The notes: a model not told the origin generated them from the letters alone. Shown: positions 50,704-60,180, numbered from the stretch's first letter. The stretch: DNA of 64,000 bases from CAVXHQ01 sp963789535 (GCA_963789535.1 CAWBKU010000001.1:62001-126000); one strand, 5' to 3'. A program made the numbers and translations.

Positions 50704-53508
50704 ATGTCCGTCACCCCGCCTTCGACGTCGCTCGCCTCCCGCCTCACCCGCGCGCCGACCCCCTTCGCCGCCGATCAGGGGGCCGAGGCCGCGGCGACGC
50801 TGGGCGTCACCGGTTCCCTCGCCGACCTGATCGCCGGGGCCGCCGGGTGCAGTCCCTATCTGGCGGGCCTGATCGGTCGCGAGGCAGACTGGCTGCGCGG
50901 CGCCGTCGACGACCCGGAGGCCGCGACCGAGGCCTGTCTCGCGGCCCTTCCCGGCACGCCGCTCGCCGATCTGCCGTGTCGTCCTGCGGCAGGCCAAGCG
51001 GCGCATCGCGCTGCTCGCGGCCCTCGCCGATCTGGGGGGTGTCTGGCCGCTCGAGACCCTGACCGAGGTTCTGACCCGCCTTGCCGATACCGCGATTTCC
51101 GCCGCGCTCGAGCCGCTCGTTGCGGCCGAGATCGCGCGTGGCAGGCTCCCCGGTCTGGTGCCCGCCGACGCCGCGAGCGGCGGGCGGGATGGCGGTCCTC
51201 GCCATGGGCAAGATGGGCGCGTTCGAGCTGAATTATTCCTCGGACATCGACCTGATCTGCCTGTTCGACGAGACCCGGTTCGGGCCGGACGACATCGCCG
51301 ACGCGCGCGCGGCCTTTGTCCGGGTGACGCGGAAGACTGGCGGCCCTCCTGTCGGAGGTGACGGCGGACGGCTATGTCTTTCGCACCGATCTGCGGCTGC
51401 GCCCGGACGCCAGCGTCACGCCGGTCTGCCTGTCGATGGCCGCCGCCGAGAGCTATTACGAAAGCGTCGGACGGACCTGGGAACGTGCCGCCTATATCAA
51501 GGCGCGTGCCTGCGCGGGCGACATTGCAGCGGGCGAGCGGTTTCTGGCGGCGCTGCGGCCCTTCGTCTGGCGGCGGCACCTCGACTTTGCGGCGATCGAG
51601 GACGCGCACGACATGCGGCTGCGGATCCGCGCGCACAAGGGGCTGGTCCAGTCGAAAGGCAGCGCGCTGCGGCTCGAGGGGCATAACCTGAAACTCGGAC
51701 GCGGCGGCATCCGCGAGATCGAGTTCTTTACCCAGACCCGCCAGCTCATCGCGGGGGGCCGCGATCCCGGCCTGCGGCAGCGCGGCACGGTGGCGGGACT
51801 GGGCGCGCTGGCGCAGGCGGGATGGATCGGGGCGGAGGTGGCGGCGGGGCTGACCGATCACTACCGCGCGCACCGCGAGATCGAGCACCGGTTGCAGATG
51901 ATCCATGACGCACAGACCCAGGAGTTGCCCGCGACGCCCGAGGGGGTCGCGCGCCTCGCGGCGTTCATGGGCACCGATGCGGTGTCGCTGCGGCGCGACC
52001 TGACCCGCCGGATCGAGGCGGTGGACGCCCTGACCGAGGATTTCTTTGCCCCGGCCGATGTGCCGGGCCCGCCCGCTGCCGACCTCTTCGGCGCCGAGGT
52101 CATGGCCCGCTGGCGCAGCTATCCCGCGCTGCGGTCCGAGCGGGCCGTGGCGATCTTTCGCCGCCTGCGCCCCGACCTTGCGCGCAGGCTTGCCGCCGCA
52201 CCGCGACCCGAAGAGGCGCTGGCGACGTTCGATGCCTTCCTCGCCGGTCTGCCCGCCGGGGTGCAGCTCTTTTCGCTGTTCGAGGCGAACCCGGCGCTGA
52301 CGCAACTCATCGTCGATATCGCGGCCACGGCCCCGGCACTCGCGTCCTATCTCTCGCGCAATGCGGGCGTCTTCGACGCGGTGATCGGCGGCGGGTTCTT
52401 TGCCGATTGGCCCGGGAGGGCGGCATTGCGCGACGATCTCGACGCGGTGCTGGCGCGGGCGGGCGATACCGAGGCGCAGCTCGACGCGGCGCGGCGCTGG
52501 CAGAAGGACTGGCATTTCCGGATCGGCGTGCACCATCTGCGCGGTCTGATCGACGGTGCCGCCGCGGGGCAGCACTACGCCGATCTGGCAGAGGCCGTGG
52601 TGGCGGGCCTGTGGCCGGTCGCCGTGGCGCAGGTCAGCGCCCGGCACGGGCCGCCGCCGGGACGCGGGGCGGCGGTGCTGGCGATGGGATCGCTGGGCGC
52701 GGGGCGGCTCAATGCCGGGTCGGACCTCGATCTTATCGTCATCTACGATGCCGATGGCGTCGATGCGTCAGAGGGCAAAAGACCAATCGCCCCAACGCCC
52801 TATTACGCGAAACTCACGCAGTTTCTGATAACGGCGCTGACGGCACCGACGGCGGAAGGCAAGCTCTACGAGGTCGACATGCGGCTGCGCCCCTCGGGGC
52901 GGCAGGGGCCGGTCGCGACCTCGATCGCGGCCTTTGCCAGCTATCAGCGGACCGCGGCCTGGACCTGGGAGCATCTGGCCCTGACCCGCGCGCACACGGT
53001 CGCCGGCGATGCGGGCATCCGCGCCGATCTCGAGGCGTTGCGTGCCGATATCCTGCGCGAGAAGTCTGCGGGAACGACGATCCGCGCCGATGTGGCCGAC
53101 ATGCGGGCCCGGATCCACGCCGCCCGCCCCGGGGGCGGCATCTGGGAGGCGAAGGCGGGACCGGGGCACCTTCAGGACGTGGAACTGGCGGCGACCATGC
53201 TGGCGCTCTGCGCCGGGACGCCGGTGCGCGACGTGCCGGGCCAGATCGCGGCGGGTGTCGCGGATGGCCTCGTGGGCGTCGCGGACGGGGAGGCGCTCGG
53301 GGCCGCACACGCGCTTTGTTCTGCCTTGCAGACCGCTGCGCGGCTGCTGAGTGGCGAGAGCGTCGATCCGGCGACGCTTGGCGCGGGGGGCTGCGCCCTC
53401 GTGCTGCGCGATTGCGACATGGCGGACGGCGCGGCGCTCGAACGGGAACTGGCGACGCGAACGGCCCGCGCGGCGGAGGTGATCGACCGGCTGTTGAAGG
53501 ACACGTGA
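50704..53508 (+). pseudogene. glnE: Glutamine synthetase adenylyltransferase, three frame breaks
   Basis: GlnE adds or removes AMP on glutamine synthetase according to PII signals. The full set of parts is present but in shifted frames. MSVTPPSTSLASRLTRAPTP runs to LADL near 50974; VLRQAKRRIALLAALADLGG is in the next frame to about 51180; GMAVLAMGKMGAFELNYSSD is in the third frame to about 51335. The remaining 716-codon half (LSEVTADGYVFRTDLRLRPD to the end) is intact. Each break equals one extra base; removing three bases gives 933 residues, the normal size. The nucleotidyl-transferase motifs GSLGAGRLNAGSDLDLIVIY and DMRLRPSGRQGP in the second half are intact. It is either a decaying gene or a local sequencing problem. 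Confidence 0.85.
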
Positions 53509-53777
53509 TGAAGGGCGACGCGACCGACCCCAAGGCCCTGATCCGTGAGGCCTTTGCCATCGACGGCATCACCGCGCCGGAGTGCCGGTCGATCCTGCTC
53601 GACTGGGCGCTGTCGGTGCCGGTGGGGGCGGACAGCCGCGCGCTTATCGCGGACCTGCTGGCGCAATACGCCGGTGAGGCGGCGGACCATCCGATGACGC
53701 TGACCCTGCGCGAGGGCCTGGGGGCGGCGGAGGCGCCGCGCCGGCGCGGCGGCCGGGCGGGGCGCGTGAAGGACTGA
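53508..53777 (+). CDS. Small protein coupled to glnE, function unknown
   Basis: 89 residues starting in the glnE stop (TGATG). Helical and soluble: DPKALIREAFAIDGITAPEC, RSILLDWALSVPVGADSRAL and LIADLLAQYAGEAADHPMTL in sequence, with a basic end (RRRGGRAGRVKD). The coupling to glnE suggests a related role in nitrogen control, which is inference. I do not recognise the family. Confidence 0.8.
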   Translation: MKGDATDPKALIREAFAIDGITAPECRSILLDWALSVPVGADSRALIADLLAQYAGEAADHPMTLTLREGLGAAEAPRRRGGRAGRVKD

Positions 53778-53802
53778 GCCCGGCGCCCTTGGCGAGCCTG
53801 AG

Positions 53803-53820
53803 CCTCCGGCGGAGGTATTT
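53803..53820. repeat. CCTCCGGCGGAGG-TATTT intergenic motif
   Basis: A perfect 13-bp palindrome with central G, CCTCCGGCGGAGG, is followed by TATTTCGGGCAAGAAAAAG. I recognise very similar sequences from intergenic regions of many Rhodobacteraceae. A related but imperfect form is at 54622-54634. It probably acts as a terminator or mRNA end. Confidence 0.55.
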
Positions 53821-53939
53821 CGGGCAAGAAAAAGCCGCGGGGTCAGGCGCCTGCGGCGGCGGCGTGGCCGTTTCCGGCGAACTACAGGCAGGTGGCGATG
53901 TCGGGTGCGGTCAGGTGGCGCCTCCGGCTGTTGCGGCAC

Positions 53940-54581
53940 CTATCGTGGCAGGGCCGCGGCCTCTCTGGCAAGGGTCTCGATCCCCTCCCAGTCGCCGGCT
54001 GCGACCATCTCGGCGGGCGCGACCCACGAGCCGCCGACGCAGAGCACGTTCGGCAGGGCGAGGTAGTCGCGGGCATTCTTCAGCGAGATGCCGCCGGTCG
54101 GGCAGAACCGCATCTGCGGCAGCGGCGCGCCGATGCCCTTCAGTGCGGGCACGCCACCGTTGACTTCGGCGGGAAAGAACTTGCCCACGGTATAGCCGCG
54201 TTCCAGCAGGGCCATGACGTCGGACGGCGTCGAGGTGCCCGCAAGCAATGGCAGGTCGTTGGCCTCGCAGGCGTCGAGCAGGCGGGGCGTCGCACCGGGC
54301 GAGACGCCGAAGGAGGCGCCCGCGGCCTTGGCGGCCTCGACGTCCTTTTCGGTGAGCAGCGTGCCCGCGCCGACGACGCCGCCCGCGACCTTTGCCATCT
54401 CGGCGATCACTTCGAGAGCGGCAGGCGTGCGCAGCGTCACCTCGAGGGCGGGCAGGCCGCCGGCGACGAGCGCGCGGGCGAGGCCCTCGGCGCGGGCGGG
54501 GTCGTGGACGACGAGGACCGGGATCACGGGGGCGAGGGCACAGACCTGCGCGCAGAGGTCAGAGGCGTGTTCGGGGGTCAT
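53940..54581 (-). CDS. eda: KDPG/KHG aldolase
   Basis: 213 residues. It splits 2-keto-3-deoxy-6-phosphogluconate into pyruvate and glyceraldehyde 3-phosphate, the last step of the Entner-Doudoroff pathway. PVIPVLVVHDPARAEGLARA, LPALEVTLRTPAALEVI with the catalytic Glu, VGAGTLLTEKDVEAAKAAGA and the Schiff-base Lys in YTVGKFFPAEVNGG are clear. RFCPTGGISLKNARDYLALP follows. It lies 84 nt after edd on the minus strand, so both form one operon. Confidence 0.97.
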   Translation of the reverse strand: MTPEHASDLCAQVCALAPVIPVLVVHDPARAEGLARALVAGGLPALEVTLRTPAALEVIAEMAKVAGGVVGAGTLLTEKDVEAAKAAGASFGVSPGATPRLLDACEANDLPLLAGTSTPSDVMALLERGYTVGKFFPAEVNGGVPALKGIGAPLPQMRFCPTGGISLKNARDYLALPNVLCVGGSWVAPAEMVAAGDWEGIETLAREAAALPR

Positions 54582-54665
54582 GGGCGATGTCCTATTGGGG
54601 CGTGTGGGGCAGGTGGGGGAGCCTCCGGCGGGAGTTGTTACGGCAACGTGAACGGGGGTGGCGCG

Positions 54666-56468
54666 TCAGAGGATCGTGGCGGCGCCGGTGGCGGCGAGGC
54701 CGACATTTTGGCGGAAGACCTCGAAGAGTTCGCGGCCGACGCCGTTGCCGTTGTGCGCCAGATCGGGAGTGGCGGCGGTGCGGCCCGCGAGGTCGGTCAG
54801 GCAGGTCAGCGTGCCGGTGGTGGCATCGAGGCGCAGGATGTCGCCGTCGCGCAAGAGCGCCAGCGGGCCGTCATCCGCGGCCTCGGGGCAGAGGTGGATC
54901 GCGGCGGGCACCTTACCGCTCGCGCCCGACATCCGGCCATCGGTGACGAGTGCCACCTTGAGGCCGCGGTCGAGCAGGACCGAGAGGGTGGGCGTGAGCG
55001 AGTGCAGTTCGGGCATGCCGTTGGCGCGCGGGCCCTGGAAGCGGACGACGACGATGGTGTCCTCGGTGAACTCACCCGCCTTGAATGCCGCCTTCACGTC
55101 CGCCTGATCGTGAAAGATGCGGATGGGCGCCTCGACGATGTGGTTCTCTTCCTTGACCGCCGAGGTCTTGATGACGGCGCGGCCGAGGTTGCCCGAGAGC
55201 TGCACGAGGCCGCCGTGGGCGTTGAACGGGTCCGAGACGGGGCGCACGATCTTGTCGTTCTGGCTGACAGTCGGGCCGGGGCGATAGGCGAAGGTGCCGC
55301 CGTCGAGGAACGGTTCCTGCGCGTAGTGGTCGAGGCCGGCGCCCGCCACGGTCTTGACGTCCGCGTGCAGCAGCCCCGCGTCGAGGAGCTGACCGATGAG
55401 GTAGCCGAGGCCGCCCGCCGCGTGGAAGTGGTTCACGTCCGCCAGACCGTTGGGATAGACCTTCGCCATCTGCGGCACGATCCCGGACAGGGCGGCGAAA
55501 TCCTCGAGGTCGAGGATCACGCCCGCCGCGCGCGCCATGGCGGGCAGGTGCAGGACGAGGTTGGTCGACCCGCCCGTCGCCATCAGGCCGACGATGCCGT
55601 TCACGAAGGCGCGTTCGTCGAGGATGTCGGAGACGGGGGTGAACTCGTTGCCGAGCGCGGTGATCGAGAGCGCGCGTTTCACGGCCTCGGCGGTCAGCGC
55701 GTCGCGCAGGGGCGTGCCGGGATTGACGAAGGAGGAACCGGGCAGGTGCAGGCCCATGAACTCCATCAGCATCTGGTTGGAGTTGGCGGTGCCGTAGAAG
55801 GTGCAGGTGCCCGAGCCGTGGTAGCTCGCCATTTCGGCGGCCATGAGGTCGGCGCGGCCGATCTTGCCTGCCGCGAACTCCATGCGCACCTTGGCCTTTT
55901 CGTCGTTCGGCAGGCCGCTGGTCATCGGCCCCGCCGGAATGAAGATGCCGGGGATGTAGCCGAAGGTGGCGGCGGCCATCACCAGACCCGGCACGATCTT
56001 GTCGCAGACGCCGAGGTAGGCCACGGCATCGAAGGTGTTGTGCGACAGGCCCACGGCGGTGGCGAGGGCGATCACGTCGCGCGAGAAGAGCGAGAGTTCC
56101 ATGCCGGTCTGGCCCTGCGTGACGCCGTCGCACATCGCCGGCACGCCGCCCGCGACCTGTGCGGTGGCGCCGACGCTGCGGGCCGTGGCGCGGATCAGAT
56201 CGGGGTAGGTCTCGAACGGCTGATGCGCCGAGAGCATGTCGTTGTAGGCGGTGATGATGCCGAGGTTCGGTGCCTGTTCGGCGACGAGTGCGTCCTTGTC
56301 CGCGCCCATCGCCGCATAGGCGTGGGCCTGATTGCCGCAGGCCAGATGGCCGCGGCGCGGACCGGATGCGGCGGCAGCGGCCATCCGGTCGAGGTAGATG
56401 CGGCGCGGCCCCTCGGAGCGGGTGCGGATGCGGTCGGTGATCGCGACGAGAGCGGGGTGCAGGGGCAT
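54666..56468 (-). CDS. edd: Phosphogluconate dehydratase
   Basis: 600 residues. It dehydrates 6-phosphogluconate to KDPG, using an iron-sulfur cluster. Typical stretches are IITAYNDMLSAHQPFETYPD, GVPAMCDGVTQGQTGMELSL, VAYLGVCDKIVPGLVMAAAT, SYHGSGTCTFYGTANSNQML and the C-terminal VALVTDGRMSGASGKVPAAI. The cluster cysteines are in AMCDG, GVCDK and TCTFYG. The start at 56468 follows GAGG. The frame stays open far upstream, but this is antisense to other genes and not real. Control is probably by the palindrome at 56532-56545. Confidence 0.96.
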   Translation of the reverse strand: MPLHPALVAITDRIRTRSEGPRRIYLDRMAAAAASGPRRGHLACGNQAHAYAAMGADKDALVAEQAPNLGIITAYNDMLSAHQPFETYPDLIRATARSVGATAQVAGGVPAMCDGVTQGQTGMELSLFSRDVIALATAVGLSHNTFDAVAYLGVCDKIVPGLVMAAATFGYIPGIFIPAGPMTSGLPNDEKAKVRMEFAAGKIGRADLMAAEMASYHGSGTCTFYGTANSNQMLMEFMGLHLPGSSFVNPGTPLRDALTAEAVKRALSITALGNEFTPVSDILDERAFVNGIVGLMATGGSTNLVLHLPAMARAAGVILDLEDFAALSGIVPQMAKVYPNGLADVNHFHAAGGLGYLIGQLLDAGLLHADVKTVAGAGLDHYAQEPFLDGGTFAYRPGPTVSQNDKIVRPVSDPFNAHGGLVQLSGNLGRAVIKTSAVKEENHIVEAPIRIFHDQADVKAAFKAGEFTEDTIVVVRFQGPRANGMPELHSLTPTLSVLLDRGLKVALVTDGRMSGASGKVPAAIHLCPEAADDGPLALLRDGDILRLDATTGTLTCLTDLAGRTAATPDLAHNGNGVGRELFEVFRQNVGLAATGAATIL

Positions 56469-56519
56469 CGGGGAACCTCGTGATCGGATGGGACGGCAGC
56501 GCGGCATATGTGCAGGTGC

Positions 56520-56546
56520 ATTATCACGTGGTGTTAGCGCTAACAA
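56520..56546 (-). promoter_or_regulatory. edd-eda promoter and operator palindrome
   Basis: TGTTAGCGCTAACA (56532-56545) is a perfect 14-bp palindrome of the kind bound by LacI-family repressors. On the minus strand it overlaps a possible -35 (TTGTTA 56546-56541) and spacer before GATAAT (56525-56520). Repressor binding would block edd-eda transcription until a sugar acid is present. Confidence 0.65.
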
Positions 56547-56699
56547 CCGCAGGATGCCGGCCAATTTCGTGCCGTTTTGGCAACAATGCCAGCGCGGTCG
56601 CCTCATTTCATCACAATTTTGCCCTTTTTTGCAGGCAACGAGAAGGGGCAGGTGCGCAGATCGGTGCCGCAAAGAGGCGACGCACGAAGGGAAACGACC

Positions 56700-57350
56700 A
56701 TGACGATCCGACCTCTCAGACCGAACCTGGCCCGATCTCTGGCGGCCACCACGGTTCTGGCCCTTGGCCTTGGCGCCTGTGCACCGGTCGAAACCTCGTC
56801 GCGCAACGTGAGCCTCGACACCCCCCTGCTCGGGGCAAGCGCCCAGGTGGCGACGCGCGACTATACCCTGACCGAGGTGCGGGCCACGGCCAGCCGCGAC
56901 CTGCGCGTGTCCGAGCGCAACGGCTATTACCCCTTTGCCCAGATCGTCTGGCGCGGCGATCCGATCGGCGACCGATATGCCCAGATCGAGACCCTGTTCG
57001 AGACCGCAGGCGCGCGCGCCGCGACCGACCTTGTTGGCGCGCGGCCGGTCGTCGCCCTCGTGCAGGTGGCGCGGTTCCATGGCGTGACCGAGCGCACACG
57101 CTATTCGGTGGGCGGCGTCTACAACGTCGAGTTCCAGCTTTCGATCGTCGATGCCGAAACCGGTGAGGTGATCGAGGCGCCCCGCATGATCACCGCCAAT
57201 CTGCCCGCCCCCGGCGGAGAGGCGGCGGTGAGGCTCGAACAATCGGGCCAGACAGAGCGGGTGCGCATCCTCGACTTCCTCACCTTCGTGCTGACCCGCG
57301 AAATCGGGCCGGCGCGGGCGCCGGGGGCACCCGAGCCACTCGATATCTGA
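56700..57350 (+). CDS. Predicted lipoprotein of unknown function
   Basis: 216 residues. The signal sequence ends with lipobox LGAC (ALGLGACAPVETSSRNVS). The mature part contains RDYTLTEVRATASRDLRVSE, YYPFAQIVWRGDPIGDRYAQ and VGGVYNVEFQLSIVDAETGE, suggesting a beta-rich periplasmic domain. I recall similar lipoproteins in Rhodobacteraceae (possibly the DUF6778 family), which I cannot confirm. It is divergent from edd and starts behind AAGGGAAACGACC. Confidence 0.83.
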   Translation: MTIRPLRPNLARSLAATTVLALGLGACAPVETSSRNVSLDTPLLGASAQVATRDYTLTEVRATASRDLRVSERNGYYPFAQIVWRGDPIGDRYAQIETLFETAGARAATDLVGARPVVALVQVARFHGVTERTRYSVGGVYNVEFQLSIVDAETGEVIEAPRMITANLPAPGGEAAVRLEQSGQTERVRILDFLTFVLTREIGPARAPGAPEPLDI

Positions 57351-57410
57351 CACAACCCTGGCGCGCATTACCCCTTCACGGATGGTGAATATGCGGCTAG
57401 GTTCGGCCGC

Positions 57411-58625
57411 ATGGATATGCTCGTCACCGATGTCTGCGTTCCGTACCCCCGCGTTCGCCTTGGCCCCAGGGCCGGGGCGCAGGCGATCCGGCACGGGTTT
57501 CCCTGGGTCTGGACCAGCGAACTGGCGATGGACCGCGCGACGCTCGCGCTGACGCCGGGGTCGATTGCGGTCCTCGAGGATACCGACGGCGCCGAACTTG
57601 GTGTGGTCACGGTCAATTCCGCGTCCAAGATCGGCGCCCGGATGCTCGACCCCGATCCCGCGGCGATCATCGATCAGGGCTGGTTCGAGGCGAAGTTCGC
57701 GGCCGCCCTCGCCGTGCGGGCGCGCCTCTTTGCCGCACCCTATTACCGCCTGATCCATGCCGAGGCGGACGGCCTGCCGGGCGTGATCGTCGACCGGTTC
57801 GGCGACGTGGCGGTGATCCAGCCCAATGCCGCCTGGTCCGAGGCGCTGATCGAACCGCTGATCGCGGCGCTGGTCGCGGTGACGGGCGTCGGCACGATCA
57901 TCAAGAACGGGACGGGCAGGGCGCGCAAGCTCGAGGGTCTGGCCGAAGAGACCGCGGTGGTGCGCGGCACTGCGCCCGAGGCGCCGGTCCCGGTGCCGAT
58001 GAACGGGGCGATCTACATGGCCGATGTGGTCGGCGGCCAGAAGACGGGGCTGTTCTATGACCAGCGCCCGAACCATGCCTTCGCAGCCGGGATCGCCGAT
58101 GGGGCGCGTGTCCTCGATGTGTTCTGCCATGTCGGCGGTTTCGGCCTTGCCGCGATTGCGGGCGGGGCCGCCTCGGCGCTGCTCGTCGACGGGTCGGCGC
58201 GGGCACTGGAGCTGGCCCTTGAGGGGGCGGCGGCGATGGGCGCTGGCGACAGGGTCTCGGCGCGCAAGGGCGACGCATTCGCGGTGCTGACCGATCTGGG
58301 CACCGAAGGCGCTGTCTTCGATCTGGTGATCTGCGATCCGCCCGCCTTTGCCCCCTCGCGCAAGGCGCGTGATGCGGGACTGCGGGCCTATGAACGGGTG
58401 GCGCGGCTGGCCGCACCGCTGGTGGCACCGGGGGGTGTGCTGATCCTGTGTTCGTGCAGCCATGCCGCCGACCTCTCGGCGTTCCGCACCGCCTCGGCAC
58501 GGGGCATCGCCAAGGCGGGGCGCCGGGCGGCGATCCTCTATACCGGGTTCGCCGGGCCGGACCATCCGGTGCTGCCGCAGCTTGCCGAAGGCGGCTATCT
58601 CAAGACCCTCGCCTTTCAGTTGTGA
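57411..58625 (+). CDS. RlmI-like class I rRNA (cytosine-C5) methyltransferase
   Basis: 404 residues. An N-terminal PUA-like RNA-binding domain (residues about 8-80, RHGFPWVWTSEL, GSIAVLEDTDGAELGVVTVN) precedes a SAM-binding Rossmann fold (RVLDVFCHVGGFGLAAIAGG). The motif CDPPAFAPSRKA is present and a catalytic Cys is in ILCSCSH. YRLIHAEADGLPGVIVDRFG is typical of the RlmI/YccW group, which methylates 23S rRNA. A second ATG lies at 57417. A possible promoter is TTCACG, 17 nt, TAGGTT (from about 57375), which would leave a very short leader. The next gene begins 10 nt later. Confidence 0.9.
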   Translation: MDMLVTDVCVPYPRVRLGPRAGAQAIRHGFPWVWTSELAMDRATLALTPGSIAVLEDTDGAELGVVTVNSASKIGARMLDPDPAAIIDQGWFEAKFAAALAVRARLFAAPYYRLIHAEADGLPGVIVDRFGDVAVIQPNAAWSEALIEPLIAALVAVTGVGTIIKNGTGRARKLEGLAEETAVVRGTAPEAPVPVPMNGAIYMADVVGGQKTGLFYDQRPNHAFAAGIADGARVLDVFCHVGGFGLAAIAGGAASALLVDGSARALELALEGAAAMGAGDRVSARKGDAFAVLTDLGTEGAVFDLVICDPPAFAPSRKARDAGLRAYERVARLAAPLVAPGGVLILCSCSHAADLSAFRTASARGIAKAGRRAAILYTGFAGPDHPVLPQLAEGGYLKTLAFQL

Positions 58626-58635
58626 CGCAGGCGCC

Positions 58636-59169
58636 ATGCGGCTGACGCTCGACGCCTGCGTCCTCTATCCGACCGTGATGCGCGAGATGCTGCTGGGCTG
58701 CGCCGCCGAGGGGCTGTTCGCGCCGCGCTGGTCGGCGCGGATCCTCGAGGAATGGGCCCGCGCGGCGGCGCGGCGCGGCGACGAGGTGCTGGCGCGGGGC
58801 GAGATCGCGCGTCTGCGCGGGACGTGGCCCGGGGCGGAGGTGGCGCCTCATGCGGGCCTCGAAGCGCGGCTGTGGCTCCCCGACGCCAATGATATCCACG
58901 TGCTGTCGTCGGCCGTCGCCGGTTCGTGCGACGGGATCGTGACGCTGAACGCGCGCGACTTTCCGCGCGATGTCCTTGCCGAAGAGGGGCTGACCCGCGC
59001 CGATCCGGACGGCCTGTTGCTGGGGTTCCACGCCGCCTCGCCTGCCGTGGCGACCGTCGCGGCCCGCGTGGTGGCCGAGGCGGAACGTCTGTCGGGCGCC
59101 GACTGGCCGGTCCGCAAGCTGATGCGCAAGGCCGGATTACCGCGTCTGGGCAAGGCGCTGGCTGCCTAG
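58636..59169 (+). CDS. PIN-domain protein (RSP_2614-type)
   Basis: 177 residues. A PIN-like nuclease fold: LTLDACVLYPTVMREMLLG with Asp6, RWSARILEEWARAAARRGD with a conserved Glu, WLPDANDIHVLSSAVAGSCD and GIVTLNARDFPRDVLAEEG hold the acidic residues expected to bind metal. Unlike typical VapC toxins there is no antitoxin gene next to it; the partner upstream is the methyltransferase. RNA cleavage is likely but the target is unknown. Its 3-prime end overlaps that of the convergent protease gene by 4 nt. Confidence 0.85.
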   Translation: MRLTLDACVLYPTVMREMLLGCAAEGLFAPRWSARILEEWARAAARRGDEVLARGEIARLRGTWPGAEVAPHAGLEARLWLPDANDIHVLSSAVAGSCDGIVTLNARDFPRDVLAEEGLTRADPDGLLLGFHAASPAVATVAARVVAEAERLSGADWPVRKLMRKAGLPRLGKALAA

Positions 59170-59852
59170 CGGACCGTCCAGGCGTCGGCATTGCGGCCGA
59201 TGGCGGCGATGCGCGCGTCGCTCGCCGGATGGCTGAGGAGCCAGGCTGGGGTCGCGGCTCCCTGCGCGCCGGTCAGTTTGCCGAGCTTGCGAAACAGCGA
59301 CATCTGCGGTTCGGCGCCGATCCCCGCCTTCATCAGCAGGGCGGTGGCATAGGCGTCCGCCTCGTATTCGTCGTTGCGCGACAGGCGCGCGGCCACCAGC
59401 GTCATCAGCGCATTCGCGATCCACGGACCCACGCCGGGCACGAACCGCCCGAGCACCATGGCGAGCGCCGTGCGCAGCGCGTTCTGGCCCGAAAAGTCGA
59501 TCATCCGCCGCCGCGAATGACCCAGCGCGACGTGGCCCAATTCGTGGGCGATGACGCTCGACAGTTCCTCGGCACTCACCTCGCCTGCGGCATAGCGGTC
59601 CATGAAGCCGCGGGTGAGGAAGATCCGGCCGTCGGGGGCGGCGAGGCCGTTGACCGGCGCGATCTCGTAGATGTTCACCCGGATGCGCGGCAGGTCGAGG
59701 GCGCGGGCCATCCGGTCGGTCAGCGCCTTGAGGCGCGGATCGGCGAGTTCGGTGGACTTCTCGTCGAGATCGCGCGCCGTGCGCCACGCCGAGAACCGAT
59801 AGAGGACGAACCCGTAGAGGACCGCCAGCAGGATCGGGGTGAATTTCAGCAT
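59166..59852 (-). CDS. M48-family membrane metalloprotease
   Basis: 228 residues. An N-terminal membrane segment (residues about 3-20) is followed by a protease domain with the zinc motif HELGH at 103-107 (SSVIAHELGHVALGHSRR). The third ligand is in SRNDEYEADAYATALLMKAG. GLAAPDGRIFLTRGFMDRY is typical of M48 (HtpX/Oma1-like). It probably works in quality control of envelope proteins. The C-terminal LLSHPASDARIAAIGR is the usual end. The start at 59852 gives MLKFTPILLAVLYG. Confidence 0.93.
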   Translation of the reverse strand: MLKFTPILLAVLYGFVLYRFSAWRTARDLDEKSTELADPRLKALTDRMARALDLPRIRVNIYEIAPVNGLAAPDGRIFLTRGFMDRYAAGEVSAEELSSVIAHELGHVALGHSRRRMIDFSGQNALRTALAMVLGRFVPGVGPWIANALMTLVAARLSRNDEYEADAYATALLMKAGIGAEPQMSLFRKLGKLTGAQGAATPAWLLSHPASDARIAAIGRNADAWTVR

Positions 59853-60024
59853 GTCTCGGATATGGGGCGACGGTCGCCCGCGGGCAAGGGCCGGGCGGCG
59901 CTGTGCCTTCCGGGTCACAACTCGGTGAGACCTGCGTCACGGCCCGATCCGTCCGGAACGATACGGCAAGAGGGCCGTTGGGCCAGCGACTGGGAGGTCG
60001 ACCCGAGCAGAGGAGCCAGCCCAA

Positions 60025-60180
60025 ATGTACGACCGACAACCCCTCGACGCCGTCAAGGCGGCACTGAAACGCGCCTACGGGCCGCCCGATGCACCTGCCG
60101 CGGTCGCGGGACCGGGCAAATTGCCGGATGCGTTGCAGCGTGCCCTCGACCGTTTGGCAACGATGGATAAAGAAGACTGA
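60025..60180 (+). CDS. Small acidic/basic protein of 51 residues, function unknown
   Basis: A short ORF with AGGAG upstream and a strong terminator right after its stop, so it looks like an expressed single gene. It begins MYDRQPLDAVKAALKRAYG and ends LPDALQRALDRLATMDKED: two amphipathic helices joined by a Pro/Ala/Gly linker. I do not recognise the family. The gene organisation (own ribosome site, terminator 0 nt after the stop) is the main evidence. Confidence 0.7.
   Translation: MYDRQPLDAVKAALKRAYGPPDAPAAVAGPGKLPDALQRALDRLATMDKED

Noticed and set aside
53892..56483. Plus-strand frame of 863 codons opposite eda and edd
   Set aside because: It covers two well-defined enzymes on the other strand and has no domain of its own.
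56469..58637. Upstream extension of the edd frame to a 1323-codon protein
   Set aside because: The extension is antisense to a lipoprotein and a methyltransferase gene. The edd start at 56468 has a ribosome site and gives the normal length.
58636..59852. Toxin-antitoxin system around the PIN gene
   Set aside because: No small antitoxin-like gene lies next to it; the neighbours are an rRNA methyltransferase and a convergent protease.
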